Assembly (NCBI GenBank): GCA_002383415.1
Contig: DFYU01000078.1
Location: forward strand, 4,140-20,075
Direction of reading: 5' to 3'
From: Geobacter sp. UBA4074
GTDB lineage: Bacteria > Desulfobacterota > Desulfuromonadia > Geobacterales > Pseudopelobacteraceae
DNA length: 15,936 nt
The position numbers were made by a program, and so were the translations under genes. The notes under the pieces were generated by a model that was not told the origin of the DNA, searched no databases, and saw only the letters and a program-made list of their open reading frames with translations. Below, piece by piece: positions 15,399-15,936 of this stretch (position 1 is the first letter of the stretch; each line of letters begins with the position of its first letter).

Positions 15399-15582
15399 GG
15401 GCAGACAGGACCGATTGACTATGCAGTCTTTTAGTTCACGCACGGACAGAGAGAATGGCAGGCCCAGGCAGTTCGGGCTGACACGGAAAGGAGGATTGGC
15501 CATTAAAGATCCGGGCAAGGGGTGATGTTTCACGAGGAAGCGGTACTTATAGAAAGCTGAATCAATCAGAGAGGAGGCAGTT

Positions 15583-15837
15583 ATGGACAAGAGTGGAGAA
15601 GCTTACTGGTTAGCAGTACTCAAGCTGCTGGGGTGCGTTCTGGCCGCATGGTTTATGGTGTCCTACGGTTTCGGCATCCTGTTTGTCGAGGTCATGAACA
15701 AGATCCACCTGGGCGGCTACCCGCTGGGCTTCTGGTTTGCCCATCAGGGTTCCATGTACGCATTTGTTGCCATCATCTTCATCTATGCCAAGCTGATGGG
15801 CAATCTTGACAAAAAATTTAACGTAGACGAAGAATAA
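15583..15837 (+). CDS. DUF4212 small subunit of sodium:solute symporter
   Basis: An 84-residue protein with two membrane segments (about 8-33 and 50-71), typical of the DUF4212 family (putative sodium:solute symporter small subunit). The pattern is YWLAVLKLLG (8-17), a Gly-Gly-Tyr-Pro-Leu-Gly-Phe-Trp-Phe-Ala-His-Gln-Gly-Ser core (44-57), then IYAKLMGNLDKKF (68-80). The family is found immediately upstream of VC_2705-type symporters related to the acetate permease ActP, as is the case here with a 15-bp gap. A strong GAGGAGG Shine-Dalgarno precedes the ATG. It probably assembles with the large subunit in the inner membrane; its precise function is not established. Confidence 0.93.
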   Translation: MDKSGEAYWLAVLKLLGCVLAAWFMVSYGFGILFVEVMNKIHLGGYPLGFWFAHQGSMYAFVAIIFIYAKLMGNLDKKFNVDEE

Positions 15838-15852
15838 GAGGAGGCATACTAC

Positions 15853-15936
15853 ATGGAACTGCAAACTATGACCTATCTTGTTGTCGGCCTCACCTTCGCG
15901 CTCTATATCGGCATCGCCGTATGGGCACGGGCCGGC
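15853..15936 (+). CDS. Sodium:solute symporter large subunit (5' part, cut by window edge)
   Basis: Only the first 28 codons are visible, beginning at the ATG at 15853 behind a GAGGAGG Shine-Dalgarno. The translation MELQTMTYLVVGLTFALYIG continues as IAVWARAG and matches the start of the sodium:solute symporter subfamily that pairs with DUF4212 (VC_2705 type, related to ActP): a first membrane segment followed by the cytoplasmic Ala-Arg-Ala-Gly turn. The expected substrate is acetate or another short organic acid, known for relatives and inferred here. The remainder lies beyond the window. Confidence 0.88.
   Translation, partial: MELQTMTYLVVGLTFALYIGIAVWARAG

Noticed and set aside
15416..15432. 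Small hairpin GACT-ATGC-AGTC followed by TTTT as a terminator after the IclR gene
   Set aside because: A four-bp stem is too unstable for intrinsic termination; the IclR gene may be cotranscribed with the DUF4212 gene.
15450..15515. Possible sigma54 promoter in front of the DUF4212 gene
   Set aside because: The GG and GC dinucleotides do not occur at the required 10-bp spacing in any TGGC-like candidate here.

Overview
The window reads as a high-GC chromosomal segment of a Desulfuromonadales/Geobacterales-type bacterium (Geobacter, Trichlorobacter or close kin). This rests on overall gene style and context: an approximately 620-residue UbiD-type decarboxylase, a dense NtrC-family signalling cluster with a sigma54 promoter, and an IclR / DUF4212 / sodium:solute symporter cluster of the acetate-uptake type. 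The lineage is inferred; no rRNA or marker gene is present.

Layout. Positions 1-163 (minus) hold the start of a cheW gene cut by the window edge. Positions 251-2110 (minus) hold a UbiD-family prenylated-FMN decarboxylase, probably for menaquinone synthesis. From 2236 a plus-strand signalling cluster runs: a large Cache-HAMP-PAS histidine kinase (2236-4716), a second PAS histidine kinase (4794-6248), a stand-alone receiver protein (6272-6673) and an NtrC/DctD-type sigma54 activator (6683-8050). A YnfM-like MFS transporter (8051-9277) directly abuts the activator. A near-consensus sigma54 promoter (9389-9405) then precedes a complete TRAP transporter of the DctP type: dctP (9476-10474), dctQ (10552-11220) and dctM (11217-12599). 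An intrinsic terminator sits inside this operon, between dctP and dctQ, and a strong bidirectional terminator (12618-12657) closes it.

The right part concerns a second uptake system. A minus-strand CBS-DUF294 nucleotidyltransferase-like protein (12670-14130) is separated by a 476-bp AT-rich intergenic region from an IclR-family regulator (14607-15398). This is followed by the DUF4212 small subunit (15583-15837) and the first 28 codons of the sodium:solute symporter large subunit (15853 to the edge), probably for acetate or a related short organic acid.

How the genes work together (inference): the first kinase senses an extracytoplasmic ligand, probably a C4-dicarboxylate, and phosphorylates the NtrC-type activator. 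The activator drives the sigma54 promoter of dctPQM, a DctBD-like circuit moved onto a TRAP system. The terminator after dctP would make the periplasmic binding protein more abundant than the membrane subunits. The second kinase and the lone receiver look like a split hybrid kinase that could feed into the same circuit. No CRISPR array, prophage, insertion sequence, tRNA or rRNA was seen. Most of the window is recognisable families; the interest lies in regulatory architecture rather than an unknown gene system.
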